Origin: Rariloculus sp963665575
Lineage (GTDB): Bacteria; Pseudomonadota; Gammaproteobacteria; Steroidobacterales; Rariloculaceae
Direction: 5' to 3'
Length of the DNA stretch: 64,000 bases
Assembly (NCBI GenBank): GCA_963665575.2
Contig: CAXXDW010000006.1
Coordinates: 930,001-994,000, forward strand
Shown: piece after piece, positions 1 to 8,608 of the stretch
How the letters are laid out: each line of letters starts with the position of its first letter
Position numbering within the stretch: the stretch's first letter is position 1
Translations under genes and position numbers: made by a program
Notes under the pieces: model-generated
What the model was told of the DNA's origin: nothing
Seen by the model: the letters and a program-made list of their open reading frames with translations, nothing else
Database searches by the model: none

Positions 1-436
1 TCGCACCGGCCGCGCGGATGATGCCGACCGCTTCACGAGCCGCCGTCCCGGCGGTTATCACGTCGTCGACGACCAGCACGCGACCGCTGAGCGGTGCGCC
101 GACACCACGGCCGCCTTCGCCGTGGTCCTTCGGTTCCTTGCGGTTGTAGGCGAACGGGTAATCCAGGTCGTGATGCTCGGCCAGCGCGGCGGCAGCGAGC
201 GCGACCAGCGGAATGCCCTTGTAGGCCGGGCCGAAAAGAACGTCGAACTCGAAATCCAGCGCCGCGATCGCGGCGGCATAGCAGCGGCCGACCTTCGCAG
301 CGGCAGCGCCCGTATTGAAATGTCCGGAGTTGAAGAAGTACGGGCTTACCCGTCCGGACTTCAATTCAAAGCGGCCGAAACGGAGCACGTCAAGCTCGAG
401 CGCAAGCTCGAGAAACTCTTTCTTGTAGGCTTTCAT
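1..436 (-). CDS. pyrE: Orotate phosphoribosyltransferase, N-terminal part (cut by window edge)
   Basis: Transfers phosphoribose from PRPP to orotate to give OMP in cytosolic pyrimidine synthesis. About 145 N-terminal residues are present; the family is usually about 213, so the C-terminus lies beyond base 1. The PRPP-binding signature VLVVDDVITAGTA is clear near residues 120-134, and the N-terminus MKAYKKEFLELALE with ELKSGRVSPYFFNSG is typical of proteobacterial PyrE. The ATG at 434-436 is the only sensible start. It is divergent from the ExoIII gene across about 150 bp, the same neighbourhood as pyrE-crc in Pseudomonas. Identification is secure. Confidence 0.95.
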   Translation of the reverse strand, partial: MKAYKKEFLELALELDVLRFGRFELKSGRVSPYFFNSGHFNTGAAAAKVGRCYAAAIAALDFEFDVLFGPAYKGIPLVALAAAALAEHHDLDYPFAYNRKEPKDHGEGGRGVGAPLSGRVLVVDDVITAGTAAREAVGIIRAAGA

Positions 437-585
437 CGGCAGTGGGTGGGGATCGTTCCTGAATCTTGCCGCGTTCGCGCCCCCGACGCGTTCACGCCCA
501 TACGCCGCAAGCCCATGCCGGGACGGCTCCTGTATCATACCGCGCTTGTCTTCGGGCACGCTTCTAAAGCGGTCGTCGCTGCGTC

Positions 586-1356
586 GTGAGAATCATCACC
601 CTGAACGCCAACGGTTTGCGCGCGGCGGTGCGCAAGGGTTTTTTCAACTGGTTCCGCCGCCAGCGCGCCGACGTCCTGTGCCTGCAGGAACTCAAGGCCA
701 AGCCGCACCAGATCGAGGACAAGTCCTTTCACGCGCGCGGTTTTCAGCGTTTTCTCTTTTGCGCCGAGCGGCCGGGCTACAGCGGCGTTGCGCTCTACAC
801 GCGAGCCGAACCGCGCGAAGTGATTACAGGCTACGGAAACGCCGAGTTCGACGGCGAAGGTCGCTACATCGAGGCGGTATTCGATACCTTCGGCGTCGTC
901 AGCGCCTATTTCCCGTCAGGTTCGTCGAGTCCGGCGCGGCAGGAAGCAAAGTTTCGCTTTCTCGAGAGTTTCGAAGCGCACATGATCGGGCTGCTCGCGC
1001 GGCCGATTCCCTACATCATCTGCGGCGACGTGAACATCGCGCACCGCAAGATCGATATCAGGAACTGGCGCGGCAACCAGAAGAACTCGGGCTTCACGCC
1101 GGAAGAGCGCGCGTGGATGGACCACATCTTCGACGACATCGGCTACGTGGATGCGTTCAGGACCGTGAATCCGGAACCCGATCAGTACACCTGGTGGTCC
1201 AATCGCGGCCGGGCGCGCGAGAACAACGTCGGGTGGCGCATCGACTATCAGCTCGTGACCCCGGGGCTTCGCAGCGCTGTGCGGTCGGTCAGCATCTACA
1301 AGCGGAAGTTTTTCTCCGATCACGCACCGCTGACTATCGACTACGACTTCGACTGA
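586..1356 (+). CDS. Exodeoxyribonuclease III (Crc-related, catalytic residues intact)
   Basis: Endonuclease/exonuclease/phosphatase-fold protein of 256 residues, expected to be a Mg-dependent AP endonuclease and 3'-5' exonuclease in base-excision repair. Catalytic residues are visible: N7, E35 in LQEL, the GDVNIAH motif with D148 and N150, and D245/H246 in FSDHAPL. The start is GTG at 586. The gene lies divergent to pyrE, where Pseudomonas has crc, and shares Crc-like segments such as NWR near residue 160, WW near 205 and LGWR-type text near 220. Pseudomonas Crc, as I recall it, has lost the catalytic motifs; this protein keeps them, so it is called ExoIII rather than Crc. Its 3' end overlaps the convergent ampG by 16 bp. 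Confidence 0.92.
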   Translation: MRIITLNANGLRAAVRKGFFNWFRRQRADVLCLQELKAKPHQIEDKSFHARGFQRFLFCAERPGYSGVALYTRAEPREVITGYGNAEFDGEGRYIEAVFDTFGVVSAYFPSGSSSPARQEAKFRFLESFEAHMIGLLARPIPYIICGDVNIAHRKIDIRNWRGNQKNSGFTPEERAWMDHIFDDIGYVDAFRTVNPEPDQYTWWSNRGRARENNVGWRIDYQLVTPGLRSAVRSVSIYKRKFFSDHAPLTIDYDFD

Positions 1357-2642
1357 GAGGCTTCCGACTGCCTGGACGCCTCCGCGCTCTGCGACCACGG
1401 GGCGACGACGAGGAGCATGAGCATTCCCGGAATCGCGATCACGAAGCAGAGCAGGTAGAAGTTGAAGTAGCCGATGGCCTCGATGATGAACCCCGTCGAC
1501 GCGCTGGCGAACGTCCGCGGCAGGGCGACGAGGCTCGTGAGCAGCGCAAACTGGGTCACGGTAAAGCGCGTGCTCGTAGTCTTGGCGATGAAGGCCGTGA
1601 GCGCCACGGCGCCGAGTCCCACCCCGATGTTTTCGAACCCGACGGCGAGAAACAGCGCATACAGATTCGTGCCGATCCGCGCGAGCACTGCATAGCCCAG
1701 GATCGTCACGATCTGCACGAAACCGAATATCCACAGCGAACGGTTGATCGACACGCGAAGCATCACCAGTCCACCTATAAAAGCGCCGGTCATCACGCCG
1801 CCAAGTGCCGCGAACTTCTGGACGGTGCCTATTTCGGTCAGCGTGTAACCCATATCCAGGAAAAACGGCGTCTGCAGTGCCACCGCCATGTTGTCGCCGA
1901 GCTTGTAGAGCACCATGAACGTGAGTATCAGCACCGCCGATTTCACGGTGTCGCGCGTGAAGAACTCGACGAAGGGGTTCACGATTGCCGCGATGACGGA
2001 CGGCGGCGCGGCGTCGTCGCGCGCGGTCTCCGGCACGAGCAGCGTCGTGACGATGCCGACGCCCATGAACCCGGCGACGATCCAGAACACCACCGACCAT
2101 TCCATGCGGTCCGCGAGAATGAGTGCGAGCGAGCCCGGTACGAGCGACGCGATGCGGTAGGCGTTGATGAACAGGGAAGTTCCGGTACCCAGTTCATCGT
2201 CGAATAGCAACTCTCGACGATAGCCGTCGAGCACGATGTCCTGGGTCGCGCTGAAGAATGCGGTCGCGAAGACGACCCACATCACCGGCGCGATGTTCGT
2301 GGCGGGATCGATCCCGCTGAATTGTCCGATGGTGAACAGCAGCAGGATCTGGCTCAGCAGTATCCAGCCGCGGCGCCGCCCCAGAAACGGCAGGCGGAAA
2401 CGATCGAGCATTGGCGCCCAGACGAATTTCCAGTTGTATGGCAGCGTCAGGAGCGCGAACAAGCCGATAGTCGACAGATCGACCTCCGCTTCACGCAGCC
2501 AGGCCGGCACCAGCGAGATCAGCACATAGAGCGGCATTCCCGAGGAGAAGCCCTGGAAGAGGCAGATCAGCATCTTCCAGTTGAGCAGTATCTCCTGCCA
2601 CGGCCGGCGGGCGGGTGCGACAGTTCGGCTGGACGTACTCAC
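1341..2642 (-). CDS. ampG: AmpG-type muropeptide permease (MFS)
   Basis: Inner-membrane major-facilitator protein of 433 residues with about 12 hydrophobic segments, expected to import GlcNAc-anhydroMurNAc peptides during peptidoglycan recycling. Family hallmarks are the N-terminal FQGFSSGMPL, then LPYNWKFVWAPMLDR, GRRRGWI and the SATQDIVLDGYRREL segment. Start is GTG at 2642 with a short basic, Pro-rich leader. It lies about 100 bp downstream of trmB on the same strand and converges on ExoIII. No ampC or ampD is in the window, so a link to beta-lactamase induction is not shown. AmpG is the best match; a related PAT-family carrier is the alternative. Confidence 0.9.
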   Translation of the reverse strand: MSTSSRTVAPARRPWQEILLNWKMLICLFQGFSSGMPLYVLISLVPAWLREAEVDLSTIGLFALLTLPYNWKFVWAPMLDRFRLPFLGRRRGWILLSQILLLFTIGQFSGIDPATNIAPVMWVVFATAFFSATQDIVLDGYRRELLFDDELGTGTSLFINAYRIASLVPGSLALILADRMEWSVVFWIVAGFMGVGIVTTLLVPETARDDAAPPSVIAAIVNPFVEFFTRDTVKSAVLILTFMVLYKLGDNMAVALQTPFFLDMGYTLTEIGTVQKFAALGGVMTGAFIGGLVMLRVSINRSLWIFGFVQIVTILGYAVLARIGTNLYALFLAVGFENIGVGLGAVALTAFIAKTTSTRFTVTQFALLTSLVALPRTFASASTGFIIEAIGYFNFYLLCFVIAIPGMLMLLVVAPWSQSAEASRQSEASQSKS

Positions 2643-2741
2643 GAACTGTCAGGGTCCGGGCATCGGGCGCCAACCGTTTGCGGGCAAAACCGCGGCGAGC
2701 TGCCGATGGCGCTCGCGAACCGGGAGAAATCTTGCATGGCG

Positions 2742-3509
2742 TTAACCGGCCCTAGCGTAGGGTGCCGTGGACCGCAGTCTATAGTACTGCTCGTCGATGA
2801 CGTGATCGAGGCGTAATCCGCGCCGCTCGAACTTGGTCGGCGGCCGGAAGGCGAGCGGGTCGCTGGCAAGTTCCTCGGCAGCGACGGGCGTGAAGTCGCT
2901 GCACCGCGCCAGCACTTCGCGCGTGTGCTCGGCGTAGTCGGCCCAGTCGGTCGCGACATGGAACAACCCGCCGTCGACGAGTACCCGCGCGAGCGCCGCG
3001 ACGAATTCCGGCTGGACGAGCCTGCGCTTGTGGTGGCGCTTCTTCGGCCAGGGGTCGGGGAAGAACAGGTTCACGGCGTCAAAGGCGCGATCTTCGATCA
3101 TGTGATCGATGACATCGACGACATCGCGGCCGATGATCCTGATGTTGTCGAGGCCGGCCTTCTCGATCAGCACGAGCAAATGCCCGATTCCGGGCTCGTG
3201 GACCTCGACGCCGAGGTAATCGATGCTGGGATTATTGACCGCGCTCGTCAGGAGGGCTTCGCCGTCGCCGAAGCCGATATCGAGCACCCGCGGTGCGCGC
3301 CGGCCGAACACCTCGTCGAGATCGATCGTCGACTCGCCGTAAGGGATGCCCCAGCGCGGCAGCAGCGTCGTCAGGGCACGTTGTTGTGCCTTCGTGATGC
3401 GTCCGGGCCGGCGCACGAAGCTGCGAACCTTGCGAAGGTGGGAAGGCGCCTTCGGGGTGTGGGAAGTCATGCAAGCACGTCCGAGTGTCGATTCGGTGGC
3501 AGTGTTCAT
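2742..3509 (-). CDS. trmB: tRNA (guanine-N7-)-methyltransferase TrmB
   Basis: SAM-dependent enzyme that methylates G46 of tRNA variable loops. Visible motifs: N-terminal RSFVRRPGRITKAQ, SAM loop DIGFGDGEALL, GVEVHEPGIG, the family signature NLFFPDPWPKKRHHKRR and the late TDWADYAEH. Two ATG starts are plausible, at 3509 (255 residues) and at 3470 (242 residues, MTSHTPKAPSH...). Neither has a strong ribosome-binding site, and the extra 13 residues are not distinctive. The open frame extends further upstream but shows no conserved sequence there. It lies between the Npt1-like carrier and ampG, all on the minus strand. Confidence 0.93.
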   Translation of the reverse strand: MNTATESTLGRACMTSHTPKAPSHLRKVRSFVRRPGRITKAQQRALTTLLPRWGIPYGESTIDLDEVFGRRAPRVLDIGFGDGEALLTSAVNNPSIDYLGVEVHEPGIGHLLVLIEKAGLDNIRIIGRDVVDVIDHMIEDRAFDAVNLFFPDPWPKKRHHKRRLVQPEFVAALARVLVDGGLFHVATDWADYAEHTREVLARCSDFTPVAAEELASDPLAFRPPTKFERRGLRLDHVIDEQYYRLRSTAPYARAG

Positions 3510-3570
3510 CGGGCGCGGTGAAGAACGGCCAGGTTCGTCGCGGGAACCGGCCGTCCTCGTCGACACTCGT

Positions 3571-5088
3571 TCAGGTCGCCGCCTGGCGTTGCGGTACCGC
3601 GTCGCTCGCACCGTCTTCGGCGACATCGACCCCCGTCTTCCTGCCGAACACCCGCCCGAGGTAGACGCCCGCGGCGCCCCAGACTGCGGCGATGCCTGCA
3701 CCGATGGCGGCCATGGCCGCAAGGCCGAACCCGAGGCCGTCGGTCAGGCCGGCGAAGGCGATGCTGCTTGCCGCGTCTCCGCCGCGATACACGGCCACGT
3801 CGATCACCGGCTTCGCCTTGAACCGCGTCTCGCGGTCGACGTTCGTGAAGAGCATCTCGCGTGCGGGCCGCGTGATTCCGTAGTTGCCGGCTTGCCGCGC
3901 GACCTGAAGCGCGAGCAGAACGGTCAGAATCGGCGCAAACGCGAGAATCAGGAGTCCTGCGCAAATGAAGACGGGCACGAGTGCGAGTGTCGTCGGCATG
4001 CCAAACCTCGTGACGATGCGGCTCGTCGCAAAGAGTCCGAGACCGAAGGTCAGCAGATTCACGACAAACGCGAGGCCTGAGAGAATTTCGGTACGCTCTT
4101 CGCGTGTGAATTCGCGCAGAAGATCCGTCTGCTGGAAATAGACGAACGAACCGATCGTCGTGTAGAGCAGGATGAATGCGCCGATCGCGAGCAGGTACGG
4201 GTTCGTGAAGAAAGTCTTGAAGCCCGCGAGCGGGTTGCCGCCGATTTTCGCGGCACTGAGATCCGCGGCGACGCCCTCATTGTGCAGGTCGATGCGTTTC
4301 AGGCGCTGCAGATAGAGCTGCACCGGGATCGCAACGAGCAGCATCCCGGAGGCCAGCAGCATGAGGTTGTCCGTCCCGATGTCGGAGACCACCTGGTTCG
4401 CGACCAGCGGTCCCGCCGCCGCGCCGGCGCTCGCGCCTGCGGCGATGAAGGCGAACACGCGGCGCGATTGCTCCTTGCTGAAGGTGTCGGCCATGAAGCT
4501 CCAGAACACCGAGACGTGGAACAGGCTGAAGAGGCTCACCCAGAGATAGAAGCCCTTGTCGAGCAGTACGCGGTCCGTGACCGCGCCGGACCCCAGGTAA
4601 AAGCCGCAAAACGTCAGGGCGAAGAAGATATAGACGGCGGGCACGAGCAGCCTGAAACGCACATGGGAGCAGGCGAGCCCGTACAGGGCCACCACGGCCG
4701 TGCTCAGCACCAGTTGAATGTTCCACAGCACGCTGATCTCGGTGTTGGTCCAGTCGCTTGCCATCGCATCGCGGACGGGCCTCAGGATGTAGTAGGCGGC
4801 CATGAGGATGAACACGAACGAGAACGAAAGGACGACCGTTCTGATCTCGTTCGGCTCGATCAGCGTCGCCGCCTTGACGAGGCGCGGCGCGAGAAATATC
4901 CGGACAATCAGGGCCAGGGCAGCGAGCGTTCCGAGCAGCCCGAGGTTCGACAGGTCGAACACGCTCCACAGGGGTTGGCCCTGCACGACGCCGGCGATCC
5001 TCGTGATGACGAAGACGGCGATAACGAGCCAGCACGCCGTCTTTATCCAGTCGCTGTAGGTCCGTTCGGCAAGAGGGCCTGTTGTCAT
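3571..5088 (-). CDS. Npt1/Npt2-family (ATP/ADP-translocase-like) membrane carrier
   Basis: Integral membrane protein of 505 residues with about 12 hydrophobic segments. Segments such as AAYYILRPVRDAMASDW, FWSFMADTFSKEQSRRVF and ITRPAREMLFTNVDRETRFKAKPVID match the NTP/NDP-transporter (Npt1/TlcC-like) superfamily. In free-living bacteria the substrate is generally unknown, so ATP/ADP exchange as in obligate intracellular parasites should not be assumed. The ATG at 5088 is preceded by GGGAG at good spacing. It is upstream of trmB and ampG on the same strand, but no functional link is evident. Family assignment is good; substrate is unknown. Confidence 0.8.
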   Translation of the reverse strand: MTTGPLAERTYSDWIKTACWLVIAVFVITRIAGVVQGQPLWSVFDLSNLGLLGTLAALALIVRIFLAPRLVKAATLIEPNEIRTVVLSFSFVFILMAAYYILRPVRDAMASDWTNTEISVLWNIQLVLSTAVVALYGLACSHVRFRLLVPAVYIFFALTFCGFYLGSGAVTDRVLLDKGFYLWVSLFSLFHVSVFWSFMADTFSKEQSRRVFAFIAAGASAGAAAGPLVANQVVSDIGTDNLMLLASGMLLVAIPVQLYLQRLKRIDLHNEGVAADLSAAKIGGNPLAGFKTFFTNPYLLAIGAFILLYTTIGSFVYFQQTDLLREFTREERTEILSGLAFVVNLLTFGLGLFATSRIVTRFGMPTTLALVPVFICAGLLILAFAPILTVLLALQVARQAGNYGITRPAREMLFTNVDRETRFKAKPVIDVAVYRGGDAASSIAFAGLTDGLGFGLAAMAAIGAGIAAVWGAAGVYLGRVFGRKTGVDVAEDGASDAVPQRQAAT

Positions 5089-5347
5089 TTCATACTCCCG
5101 GAAGGAGGCGAGGTATCGATCAGAACATCACCGATCGGCGCAACGGCCGCGACTGTGCGGGCTGGCACGTCATCGGCGGGTCGGTCGATTCCGAAATACT
5201 ACCCGAAAAGCCGGCGATGATGGCCGGCCGCAGTTGTCGTTGGACAGCGGCCGGACGTGCAAGTGCACGGTGCATACCGATCCGACACGCTTCGTCGATC
5301 GAATGGAGCGTGAATTCCGGCCTCGCACTGCTACAATCGAGCGAGCT

Positions 5348-5422
5348 GCGGGCGTCGTATAATGGTCATTACCCTGGCTTCCCAAGCCAGAGACGTGGGT
5401 TCGACTCCCATCGCCCGCTCCA
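5348..5422 (+). tRNA. tRNA-Gly (anticodon CCC)
   Basis: A complete cloverleaf can be drawn. The acceptor stem GCGGGCG pairs with CGCCCGC, the anticodon stem CTGGC/GCCAG encloses loop TTCCCAA (anticodon CCC), and the T arm carries GTTCGA. The CCA end is encoded (5420-5422). It sits about 120 bp upstream of mutY on the same strand. Confidence 0.97.
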
Positions 5423-5545
5423 CTCCACACAGGGTCTGCTCGTTACCGTCCGCCCTGCGGCATTTTGCCGACGCACTTGCGCGGACGGATTCGTCGCCGG
5501 CTACAGTTGCTCCATTGCACTATCTTGTGCGGCAATGCGCCCGGC

Positions 5546-6601
5546 ATGGATTCGTTCGCACGCAAGCTGATCGCCTGGCACGCGGTCCACGGCCGCCACG
5601 ATCTGCCATGGCAGGCCCGCCCCACAACTTACGGAGTCTGGGTCGCGGAGGTCATGCTGCAGCAGACGCAGGTGGCCACCGTGGTTCCGTACTACGAACG
5701 GTTCATGCGGCGATTTCCGACGGTAGGGGAACTGGCAGCGGCCCCGCTCGACGAGGTTCTGGGTCTTTGGGCGGGATTGGGATACTACGCTCGCGGCCGG
5801 AACCTGCATCGAAGTGCGCGCATTGTCGTCGAACGTTGGCACGGGCGGTTGCCCGAGACGTTCGAAGGACTGCTCTCGCTGCCCGGCATCGGCCGTTCGA
5901 CGGCCGGTGCGATACTCGCGCAGGCGCATGGCCGGCGCCACGCGATTCTCGACGGCAACGTCAAGCGCGTTCTGGCGCGCTATCATGCCGTCGAGGGCTG
6001 GCCCGGTGAAGCTGCAGTCGAGCGCGCGCTCTGGGCGCACGCCGAGCGCCACACTCCCACCGCCGGGGTCGCGACGTATACGCAGGCGATCATGGATCTT
6101 GGCGCGACGGTCTGCACGCGGCGGCGGCCGCTCTGCACGACGTGCCCGGTGGTTGGCGGCTGCGCTGCCCGGCGCGCTGGAATCCAGGATCGGCTGCCCG
6201 TGCCACGGCCGAAAAGGGACCGGACGCGCCGGACGGCCACGGTCCTGGTCGTGATGGATCCGGGAGACCGTGTGCTTCTCGAGCGACGCCCGGAACAGGG
6301 CATCTGGGGTGGGCTATACAGTTTTCCGGAGTTGCCTGACGGCGAGGCAGTCGAGCAATGGTGCGACCGCAATCTCGGTGCAGGCGTTCGATCGGTCAAG
6401 GCGTGCGATCCCATGATGCACTCGCTGACGCATTTCGATCTTGAACTCGCACTGTTCGAAGTGCGGCTGGCCGGCGGCCCGAATGTCGTCGGGGACGGTC
6501 GGGATCGGCTATGGCAAGACCCTGCGAGTGCTCCGGCCGTCGGCGTCGCCGCTCCCATAGCCACGGTCCTTCGGAGCCTCGCCGGCGGGCTCGACCGGTA
6601 G
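5546..6601 (+). CDS. mutY: A/G-specific adenine DNA glycosylase MutY
   Basis: Removes adenine mispaired with 8-oxoguanine. The 351-residue protein has the whole family architecture: catalytic Glu35 in VAEVMLQQTQ, the helix-hairpin-helix LPGIGRSTAG, the catalytic Asp in LDGNVKRVLARY near residue 136, and the 4Fe-4S loop with C-X6-C-X2-C-X5-C spacing near residues 190-210. A C-terminal NUDIX-like recognition domain contains MHSLTHFDLEL. The ATG at 5546 (MDSFARKL) is chosen; the frame is open upstream but nonconserved there. In E. coli yggX follows mutY; here yggX lies about 11 kb downstream with exported-protein genes between. Confidence 0.96.
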   Translation: MDSFARKLIAWHAVHGRHDLPWQARPTTYGVWVAEVMLQQTQVATVVPYYERFMRRFPTVGELAAAPLDEVLGLWAGLGYYARGRNLHRSARIVVERWHGRLPETFEGLLSLPGIGRSTAGAILAQAHGRRHAILDGNVKRVLARYHAVEGWPGEAAVERALWAHAERHTPTAGVATYTQAIMDLGATVCTRRRPLCTTCPVVGGCAARRAGIQDRLPVPRPKRDRTRRTATVLVVMDPGDRVLLERRPEQGIWGGLYSFPELPDGEAVEQWCDRNLGAGVRSVKACDPMMHSLTHFDLELALFEVRLAGGPNVVGDGRDRLWQDPASAPAVGVAAPIATVLRSLAGGLDR

Positions 6602-6809
6602 ATGTTTTGAGGGGCGTTGGCTCGCACCATCGGCGCCCCGCCCGGGAGTCCCGGTCAGAACATCGGGGCGTGGACGTGTTCTTGACATGGCCGCCGCAAG
6701 CGGATGACGATGCAAACCCTGTGTGCGTCACACGCCGTAGGGCCGGGCCTGCCGAGCGCAGGTCCGCCACGACCGTGAGCGCCGCCGGGGGATTCCGGGA
6801 GAATGTTCC

Positions 6810-8552
6810 ATGGTCTACGGGAAGTCCGTTCCAGCCACATTGCTCGGCGTGCTGATCGCCGCATCGGTCGGCGCCCAAGAGTCCGGCTTCGTGCCCGTCA
6901 CGGACGAAATGCTGCAGAACCCGGATCCCGCCGACTGGCTTTCCTGGCGGCGGACGCTCAATCACTTCGGCTACAGCCCGCTCGATCAGGTTGACCGCAA
7001 CAACGTCGCGAGCCTGCAGCTCGTCTGGACCCGTCCCCTGAATCCGGGCGTGCAGGAGGGCACGCCGCTCGTCTACGACGGCGTCATGTATTTCCCGCAT
7101 CCGAACGACATCACGCAGGCCTTCGATGCCGCGACCGGCGATCTCATCTGGGAGTACCGAAGGCCCGTGCAGGACGACAACAACGACTATGTCCTGTTCC
7201 CGTCGATCAACCGCAATCTCGCGATCTACGGCAATTTCATCCTCGACAACGGCGCGGACAACTACGCCTATGCGCTCGATGCGCAAACCGGAGAACTCGC
7301 CTGGGAAACGCAGATCCTCGATTACCGGCTCGGCGGCCAGCACAGCGGCGGGCCGATCGTCGCCAACGGCAAGGTGGTCTCGGGAAGAAGCTGTGCGCCT
7401 CGCGGCGGCCCGGAGGGCTGCGTGATCACGGCCTTCGATGCGCTGACGGGTGAGGAAGTCTGGCGCAGGCACACGATTCCCCGGCCCGGCGAGCCCGGCG
7501 ACGAGACCTGGGGCGGCATCCCCTGGGAGGAGCGGCGCCACGTCGGCACGTGGATGATTCCGAGCTTCGATCCCGAACTCAATCGCGTCTATATCGGCAC
7601 GTCCGTGACGTCGCCGGCGCCAAAGTTCATGATGGCCGGCAACGACGAGCAATACCTCTATCACAATTCGACGCTGTCGCTCGATGCGGACACGGGCGAG
7701 ATCGTCTGGTACATGCAGCACGTCGTAGATCACTGGGACCTCGATCATCCGTTTGAGCGGCTGCTCGTCGATACGGCGATCGCGCCCGACCCGGACGCGG
7801 TCGAGTGGATCAATCCTCGCGTGCGGCCCGGCGAGGTGCGCAAGGTCGTGACCGGCGTGCCCGGCAAGACCGGGCTCGTCTACACGGTGGATCGCGACAC
7901 GGGGCAGTTCCTCTGGGCCCGCCAGACCATCGTTCAGAACGTCATTGACGAAGTGAACGTCGAATCGGGCGCCGGAATCATCAATCCCGACATGCTCTAT
8001 ACGGGCGTGGGCCAGGAAAAACTGGTCTGCCCGAGCCTCAACGGCGGCAAGAACTACCACGCGAGCACCTACAGCCCGCTGTCGGGCGTCATGTACATCC
8101 CGCTGCACAACACCTGCATGACGGCGACGTCGAACTCCGAGCTGTGGCAGCCCGATGACGCCTACGCGATCGATACGATCGTGCAGCTCCCGCCCGGAGT
8201 CGAGTACGCGGGAACCATCGAGGCGATTTCCGCGACGACAGGCGAGACCGTCTGGAAGCGCGAACAGCGCGCCGCGACGACCTCGCTCATGACGACGGGC
8301 AGTGGCCTTCTGTTCGGCGGCGACGCGTACGGCCGCTTTCGGGCCTACGATGAACTTTCGGGCGAGATCCTCTGGGAGGTCAATCTGGGCTCGCACGTGA
8401 CCGGTTATCCGGCGACATTCGCCGTCGACGGGAAGCAGTACGTGGCGGTCAGTACCGGAGGCTCTCTCAATACGCTGAGTCTGCTTTCGCTCGCGCCGGA
8501 GCTTCGCGCCGGGACGGCCAACAGTCTCTACGTTTTCGCGTTGCCGGACTAG
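6810..8552 (+). CDS. PQQ-dependent alcohol dehydrogenase (quinoprotein), exported
   Basis: Periplasmic quinoprotein of 580 residues with a signal peptide (VPATLLGVLIAASVGAQ). It contains repeated propeller W-motifs such as AATGDLIWEY, AQTGELAWE, LTGEEVWRR and ADTGEIVWYM, the region HVVDHWDLDHPFE where the family carries the catalytic Asp, and the terminal YVFALPD. Length and layout fit the methanol/ethanol dehydrogenase family without a C-terminal cytochrome domain. The adjacent-cysteine ring of classical methanol dehydrogenase is not seen; instead two cysteines flank RGGPEG near residue 200. Substrate is unknown, presumably an alcohol or aldehyde. It is followed by an exported amidohydrolase and an M19 dipeptidase on the same strand. 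Confidence 0.88.
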   Translation: MVYGKSVPATLLGVLIAASVGAQESGFVPVTDEMLQNPDPADWLSWRRTLNHFGYSPLDQVDRNNVASLQLVWTRPLNPGVQEGTPLVYDGVMYFPHPNDITQAFDAATGDLIWEYRRPVQDDNNDYVLFPSINRNLAIYGNFILDNGADNYAYALDAQTGELAWETQILDYRLGGQHSGGPIVANGKVVSGRSCAPRGGPEGCVITAFDALTGEEVWRRHTIPRPGEPGDETWGGIPWEERRHVGTWMIPSFDPELNRVYIGTSVTSPAPKFMMAGNDEQYLYHNSTLSLDADTGEIVWYMQHVVDHWDLDHPFERLLVDTAIAPDPDAVEWINPRVRPGEVRKVVTGVPGKTGLVYTVDRDTGQFLWARQTIVQNVIDEVNVESGAGIINPDMLYTGVGQEKLVCPSLNGGKNYHASTYSPLSGVMYIPLHNTCMTATSNSELWQPDDAYAIDTIVQLPPGVEYAGTIEAISATTGETVWKREQRAATTSLMTTGSGLLFGGDAYGRFRAYDELSGEILWEVNLGSHVTGYPATFAVDGKQYVAVSTGGSLNTLSLLSLAPELRAGTANSLYVFALPD

Positions 8553-8608
8553 CGGTACATGGTCCGCCCGGCACATCGACAGGACACACAGCTACCGGAG
8601 GTCGTGAC

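Noticed and set aside
586..1356. Naming the ExoIII gene crc
   Set aside because: Position and similarity fit, but the catalytic residues that Crc has lost are all present.
5170..5430. Minus-strand ORF covering tRNA-Gly (GDGSRTHV-type translation)
   Set aside because: Classic spurious protein produced by translating a tRNA backwards.
6396..8576. 726-codon minus-strand ORF opposite the PQQ dehydrogenase
   Set aside because: Shadow of a well-supported quinoprotein gene; no recognisable domain.
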